Origin: Leptolinea sp. UBA1437
GTDB lineage: Bacteria > Chloroflexota > Anaerolineae > Anaerolineales > Anaerolineaceae
Length of the DNA stretch: 9,804 nt
Assembly: GCA_002329625.1 (NCBI GenBank)
Contig: DCTP01000130.1
Span: forward strand, 3,211 to 13,014
Direction: 5' to 3'
The notes beneath the pieces were generated by a model that saw nothing but the letters and a program-made list of their open reading frames with translations, did no database searches and was not told the DNA's origin. Within the stretch, counting starts at the first letter, position 1. Every line of letters begins with the position of its first letter. A program made the translations under genes and the position numbers. Positions 6,045 to 9,804 of the stretch are shown piece after piece.

Positions 6045-7133
6045 ATGATAAAAGAAGAAAAATCAACAATCGATTCCCTCCCTGTTTTGCCTGAAAGCAG
6101 CGTACAGCTCCTTGAAGAACTGAGTAACGCGGTAGGAGTTTCCGGAAACGAGAATGAAATTCGCTCGATTATCCGTCGGGAAGTAAGCTCCGTTGCAGAC
6201 AATCTGACGACGGATACGATCGGTAATTTGATTGCCGTCAAACATGCAAAAAACGATCACGCACTGCGGGTAATGGTCGCCGCGCATATGGATGAAGTCG
6301 GATTCATGATCGTCGATAAAGAATCCGACGGGATATTCAAGTTTCAGGTCGTAGGCGGTATCGACGAACGTGCGCTGGCTGGGAAAGCGGTTCAGGTCGG
6401 TAAAAAACACGCCCCCGGAGTTATCGGCGCCTGTCCCGTTCATTTATCGACTCCCGCCGAACGGGAAGTGATTTTGAAGACCGAGAATCTCCGAATCGAT
6501 ACCGGTCCGGGGTCCAAAGACATCGAAATTGGCGATTATGCGACTTTTTCAACAAAATTCAAGCGCATGGGGGGCAGTTTCTGCGGGAAAGCAATCGATA
6601 ACCGCATCGGCGTGGCGACGCTGATCGAATTATTGAAAAACGCCCCGGATTCAATCGAACTCATTGCGGCTTTCACGGTACAGGAAGAAGTCGGTTTGAG
6701 AGGGGCGGAAGTTGCCGCTTATAATATCAATCCCGATTTTGCCTTTGTTATCGACTGCACACCCGCCAATGATCAACCCGCCTGGGATCATTCCGAAAAT
6801 ACGCTTTATCGGACAAAGTTGGGGCAAGGTCCGGCAATCTACACAAACGACAGCCGAACGCTCTATGATCATCGTCTGATTCGCTATTTGTCGGATTTGG
6901 GAGATCGGTACGGAATTCGTTATCAATATCGACAACCGGCAAGCGGAGGGACGGATGCCGGCGCCATCCATACAAGTCGTAGCGGAATCCCAACGATTTC
7001 GCTTTCCGTTCCCGGTCGTTATACCCATACTGCTGCTTCCGTTATCCGGAAAGCCGATTGGGAAGAACACTATCGATTAATGACCGTTGCATTGCGTCAT
7101 ATCGATGCGGATATTTTAAAAGAAAATCGCTGA
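6045..7133 (+). CDS. M42-family metallo-aminopeptidase, paralog 2
   Basis: 362 residues with the complete M42 layout. The N-terminal signature is V-G-V-S-G-N-E-N-E (30-38). The peptidase core has metal ligands H81 (A-H-M-D-E), D185 (A-I-D-N-R), E215, D237 (V-I-D-C) and H328 (R-Y-T-H), with general base E214 in Q-E-E-V-G-L-R-G. The G-G-T-D-A-G-A motif is at 301-307. It carries an extra N-terminal leader of about 20 residues that its neighbours lack. The start is firm: GGGAGG (6030-6035), inside the end of the previous gene, stands nine bases before ATG 6045, and the genes are only four bases apart, so they are co-transcribed and probably coupled. Expected cytosolic peptide trimming; substrate preference cannot be read from sequence. 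Confidence 0.91.
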   Translation: MIKEEKSTIDSLPVLPESSVQLLEELSNAVGVSGNENEIRSIIRREVSSVADNLTTDTIGNLIAVKHAKNDHALRVMVAAHMDEVGFMIVDKESDGIFKFQVVGGIDERALAGKAVQVGKKHAPGVIGACPVHLSTPAEREVILKTENLRIDTGPGSKDIEIGDYATFSTKFKRMGGSFCGKAIDNRIGVATLIELLKNAPDSIELIAAFTVQEEVGLRGAEVAAYNINPDFAFVIDCTPANDQPAWDHSENTLYRTKLGQGPAIYTNDSRTLYDHRLIRYLSDLGDRYGIRYQYRQPASGGTDAGAIHTSRSGIPTISLSVPGRYTHTAASVIRKADWEEHYRLMTVALRHIDADILKENR

Positions 7134-7167
7134 AGCACGGCTTTTTTTTGATCATCTTGGAGAATCT

Positions 7168-8160
7168 ATGAAAAATTTGCTTGAAAAACTGACACAAACA
7201 CCCGGTGTTTCCGGTTATGAGAATGAAATTCGAGAGGTTATTCGAAAAGAAATCGAACCTTTTGCGGATGACATCCAAATCGACGTTATGGGGAATCTGA
7301 TCGCCCGGAAAGGAATCAAGAAAAGCGGGGGCAAACGGATCATGATTTCATCGCATATGGATGAAATCGGTCTGATGGCTTCCCATATCAACGATAAAGG
7401 CTTTGTTTATGTCGCCACAATCGGAGGAGTTAATCCGCTGACCTGCTTCGGTGCCAGAGTAAAGTTTCTAAACGGTACGGAAGGCGTTGTTTATGCGGAG
7501 ACCAAAAAAATGGATAAAGTCCCGACCGTTGATCAGCTGTTTGTCGATGTCGGCGCCGATTCAGCCGAAACTTGCCCGGTAAAAGTCGGAGATGAAGCTG
7601 TTTTTGTTCGTTCGTTTTTGGATATGGGAAATCGGGTTGTTTCCAAGGCGATTGATGATCGGATCGGCTGTCTGGTCGCAATCGAAACCATCAAAGCCCT
7701 CAAAGATTCGCCGAATGAGCTCTTTTTTGTCTTTTCCACCCAGGAGGAAGTTGGTTTAAGGGGTGCAAAGACGTCGGCATTCTCCATTAATCCAGAAATG
7801 GGAATAGCTATTGATGTTACGATCGCAGCCGATGTTCCACACTGCGAACCGGGAAATCCGGCTTTAGGCAAAGGACCCTGCATCAAAGTCCGAGATGGTT
7901 CACTGATCGCCCATCCCAAAGTTATCGACGCGATGAAAAAAGCGGCGGATCGTGCCGGTATCGAAGTGCAAATGGAAGTCTTACGACATGCCGGAACCGA
8001 TGCCGGGGCGATTCAGTTAGTTCGTTCGGGAGTTCCAGCCGGTTGTTTGTCGATTGCCTGCCGTTACGTCCATTCACCTTCCGAAATGGTCGATATCAAC
8101 GATGTGAATGAATCCGTCCGTCTTCTGGTCGACCTCCTATCAAATCCAGTGGATTTATAA
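7168..8160 (+). CDS. M42-family metallo-aminopeptidase, paralog 3
   Basis: 330 residues, the shortest and most canonical of the trio. The signature P-G-V-S-G-Y-E-N-E is at 12-20. Metal ligands are H63 (S-H-M-D-E), D163 (A-I-D-D-R), E194, D216 (A-I-D-V-T) and H302 (R-Y-V-H-S), with base E193. G-T-D-A-G-A-I-Q is at 276-283. The segment between residues 75 and 145 matches the family's oligomerization (PDZ-like) domain position. GGAG (7159-7162) five bases before ATG 7168 fixes the start. The 34-base gap to paralog 2 contains a run of eight T after a 4-bp stem, too weak for a confident terminator, so all three paralogs are probably one transcript. A TATAAT overlapping its stop codon likely starts the next unit. 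Confidence 0.92.
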   Translation: MKNLLEKLTQTPGVSGYENEIREVIRKEIEPFADDIQIDVMGNLIARKGIKKSGGKRIMISSHMDEIGLMASHINDKGFVYVATIGGVNPLTCFGARVKFLNGTEGVVYAETKKMDKVPTVDQLFVDVGADSAETCPVKVGDEAVFVRSFLDMGNRVVSKAIDDRIGCLVAIETIKALKDSPNELFFVFSTQEEVGLRGAKTSAFSINPEMGIAIDVTIAADVPHCEPGNPALGKGPCIKVRDGSLIAHPKVIDAMKKAADRAGIEVQMEVLRHAGTDAGAIQLVRSGVPAGCLSIACRYVHSPSEMVDINDVNESVRLLVDLLSNPVDL

Positions 8161-8161
8161 T
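8156..8161 (+). promoter_or_regulatory. Candidate -10 element (TATAAT) for the binding-protein unit
   Basis: A perfect TATAAT overlaps the stop codon of the third M42 gene. Transcription would start near 8168, giving a leader of about 30 bases to ATG 8200. No good -35 is present at 16-18 bases (CCTCCT region). As part of coding sequence it could be chance, so the downstream genes may instead be read through from the M42 operon. Confidence 0.38.
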
Positions 8162-8199
8162 AGGATTATCATGCGGGAGTAAAATAAATCTGAGAGCAA

Positions 8200-9606
8200 A
8201 TGGCAAGAAAACACTTTCTTAAAAAACATCCTTTTCGCTTCGGGATAGCTGTTTTGGTATGTTCTTTATCGGTTATTCTGATGATTTCCGGTTGTTCTGA
8301 AGTAAAAAAAATGTTAGCCGGCTCTCCGACGGCGACAATAATGCCCGCTGTGAAACAGCCTGCGACACCATTATCAAGCGAAGAAGAAATTATTCTGCCT
8401 GAGAATGAATCGACTTCGGAGTCGTCGCCCACCGTTGACGATTCCGATGAGACTTCCGTCCCGAATCGTTCAAATGCGGAAAACCGGACTCTCACCCTTT
8501 GGGTACCCCCGCAATTTGATCCTTCATCCAATGATGAAGCCGGTAAAATTTTGACAGAAATGCTCAAAATTTTCATGGAAGAAAATCCTAACACGCTCAT
8601 TAATATTCGGGTCAAATCGCTGACCGGCGAAGGCAGTGCCATTAACACCTTATCCGCGGCTGTAAATGCGGCTCCCGAAGTGGTCCCTTCTCTGATTATC
8701 ATGAATCGCAATGATTTGGTGTCAGCCGTTCAAAAAGGATTGATTTATCCGATCAGCACCGGTTTATTTACCGATCCCGCTTCATGGTACCCTTTCGCAA
8801 AAGAATCATCCACAGTCAATAATTTGATTTATGGGATCCCGATTGCCGGCGATCCTTTGGTTTTGGGCTATCGACCGTCGAAAACGGGATCGGAAATAAA
8901 TACCTGGGATGAGATTCTGTCCCGAGGATTGCCGATTGCTTTTGAACCCTCCAATCCATATGACTTATTCGGAACCTTTATTTATCTCGCAAAGGGCGGG
9001 AAAATTACAAACGATATGGGACAACCCTGGCTCGATCAAGCGAAGCTGATCGACACGCTCAACTTTTTCCTCTCCGGGGGACAGAAAGGGGCTTTTCCTC
9101 CTTCTTTGGCGCAGGGGACAAGCGGTTCAAACGCGAATGAGAATTGGCAATTGTTTTTGGAAGGATCTTTACATATTATCGTCACCAAGCTGACTACCTT
9201 CCGGCATAGCCAGAATGCCGATATCGATGCTATCCCGCTTCCGTTATTTAACGGAAGCACCAGTTATCCGCTGGTAAATACATGGAACGTGGTGCTCAGT
9301 AACAGCAATCCGGAAATTCAGAATCTGGCGGTCAAGCTGGCTGAGAAATTTGCGGATCCGCGCTTTAATGATCAGTGGACTCAATCCGCCGGGTACCTTC
9401 CGGTCCGCGCTATCGGACAAACCCTATGGCAAAATGACAGTTTTTACGAGAAAATGGTCACTATTTGTGAAAACGGAGAATTGATTCAAACCGACCAAAT
9501 TTTGAATAAAATCACGCCCGTCATCAACGAAGCGGTATCCTCTGTCATTAAAACCGGAGTGACTCCCGAAGATGCCGCCGAAAAAGCAATCGATGCAATC
9601 AAGTAA
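8200..9606 (+). CDS. Lipoprotein extracellular solute-binding protein (ABC importer type, family 1-like)
   Basis: 468 residues. A basic start (M-A-R-K-H-F-L-K-K) and hydrophobic stretch end in the lipobox I-S-G-C, so the mature lipoprotein begins at C32. A Ser/Thr/Glu/Pro-rich spacer runs to about residue 95, lifting the domain off the membrane. The globular part begins T-L-T-L-W-V-P-P (97-104), the opening beta-strand typical of sugar-type (SBP_bac_1) binding proteins. It continues with E-E-N-P, an A-A-P-E-V-V-P-S-L segment, and later G-I-P-I-A-G-D-P and W-D-E-I-L, which fit the ligand-cleft and hinge regions of that fold. The ligand is not deducible. ATG 8200 is the first possible start because an in-frame stop lies at 8191-8193; its ribosome site (GAGAG, 8192-8196) is weak and close. 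The expected membrane permease and ATPase genes are not within the window. Confidence 0.82.
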   Translation: MARKHFLKKHPFRFGIAVLVCSLSVILMISGCSEVKKMLAGSPTATIMPAVKQPATPLSSEEEIILPENESTSESSPTVDDSDETSVPNRSNAENRTLTLWVPPQFDPSSNDEAGKILTEMLKIFMEENPNTLINIRVKSLTGEGSAINTLSAAVNAAPEVVPSLIIMNRNDLVSAVQKGLIYPISTGLFTDPASWYPFAKESSTVNNLIYGIPIAGDPLVLGYRPSKTGSEINTWDEILSRGLPIAFEPSNPYDLFGTFIYLAKGGKITNDMGQPWLDQAKLIDTLNFFLSGGQKGAFPPSLAQGTSGSNANENWQLFLEGSLHIIVTKLTTFRHSQNADIDAIPLPLFNGSTSYPLVNTWNVVLSNSNPEIQNLAVKLAEKFADPRFNDQWTQSAGYLPVRAIGQTLWQNDSFYEKMVTICENGELIQTDQILNKITPVINEAVSSVIKTGVTPEDAAEKAIDAIK

Positions 9607-9618
9607 GTTGGGATGAAC

Positions 9619-9804
9619 ATGTCAAAAAACTCGAAATCACAGCGAAGAAGATTTAATTGGGTCCTTTTCCTTATTATTTGTATTTTAGTGGTTTTTGCTT
9701 TCATCCTTTCGGAATCGGATAAAATTGAACACGCTTCTCAAACATCGCGAACGATTCAAATGGGTTTATTGCAAACCGCCGAACCGACAATAATCTTACC
9801 TTCT
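9619..9804 (+). CDS. Membrane-anchored protein of unknown function (3' partial)
   Basis: An open frame running off the right edge, 62 residues visible. It begins M-S-K-N-S-K-S-Q-R-R-R, then one hydrophobic segment (about 13-30), then a polar stretch rich in Ser, Thr and Glu. This fits a signal anchor or uncleaved signal with the bulk outside. C21 is not in a lipobox (preceded by L-I-I), so it is not a typical lipoprotein. GGGA (9610-9613) five bases before ATG 9619 favours that start over ATG 9613, which lies on the GGGA itself. It starts only 12 bases after the binding-protein stop, so the two are one operon. No domain is recognizable in the visible part. Confidence 0.7.
   Translation, partial: MSKNSKSQRRRFNWVLFLIICILVVFAFILSESDKIEHASQTSRTIQMGLLQTAEPTIILPS

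Noticed and set aside
7131..7150. Terminator between M42 paralogs 2 and 3 (run of eight T)
   Set aside because: The only stem before the T-run is about 4 bp with a 3-base loop, too weak for a terminator; operon continuity is more likely.
8169..8711. 180-residue open frame on the minus strand
   Set aside because: It lies antisense to the lipoprotein gene, whose signal peptide and binding-protein features are clear. The antisense peptide is low-complexity Ser-rich with no recognizable domain.
1..9804. CRISPR arrays, tRNA or rRNA genes, insertion sequences, prophage or defence genes
   Set aside because: No regularly spaced repeats, cloverleaf-like sequences, transposase frames or terminal inverted repeats were seen on either strand.

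Overview
The window looks like a stretch of chromosome from an anaerobic, Anaerolineae-like member of the Chloroflexota. This is an inference from protein style: a LysM/M23 peptidase with one N-terminal anchor, a lipoprotein binding protein with a long Ser/Thr/Glu/Pro linker, and a chelatase ATPase plus VWA locus. Base composition is moderate and coding is dense. No rRNA, tRNA, CRISPR array or insertion sequence is visible, and no stretch over 300 bases lacks a gene.

Layout. (1) 2-121 (+) is the 3' end of a gene resembling methionyl-tRNA synthetase. A strong two-way terminator (141-182) separates it from a convergent minus-strand pair. (2) 193-2552 (-) is a two-gene operon with overlapping ends: a membrane-anchored LysM/M23 peptidoglycan peptidase followed by an AI-2E/PerM-family permease. 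(3) 2553-2731 is a divergent promoter region. (4) 2732-4764 (+) is the most interesting locus. A ChlI/BchI-type AAA+ ATPase frame ends right after a run of nine A, and a ChlD-type VWA-domain frame continues in the -1 frame with no stop between. One gene could therefore make both a small (ATPase, 364 aa) and a medium (ATPase-linker-VWA, 677 aa) chelatase subunit by -1 frameshifting or by transcriptional slippage. (5) 4765-4963 is a short non-coding gap with a hairpin, a palindrome and a promoter. (6) 4964-8160 (+) holds three consecutive M42-family aminopeptidases, probably one operon of diverged paralogs. (7) 8200-9804 (+) begins another transcription unit: a lipoprotein substrate-binding protein, then the first 62 codons of a membrane-anchored protein cut by the window edge.

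How they work together. The M23/permease pair is an envelope module. The chelatase locus would supply the AAA+ motor of a metal chelatase, probably inserting cobalt into a corrin ring. The large CobN/ChlH-type subunit is not in the window. The M42 trio would trim peptides in the cytoplasm, and the downstream lipoprotein would capture an external solute, so peptide or sugar scavenging is plausible but not shown.

The main claim is the chlD frameshift. It rests on frame arithmetic done by hand, on the A-rich slippery site, and on the lack of a ribosome binding site for a separate VWA gene. Frameshifted chlD genes are already known from comparative genomics, so the novelty here is this particular instance.
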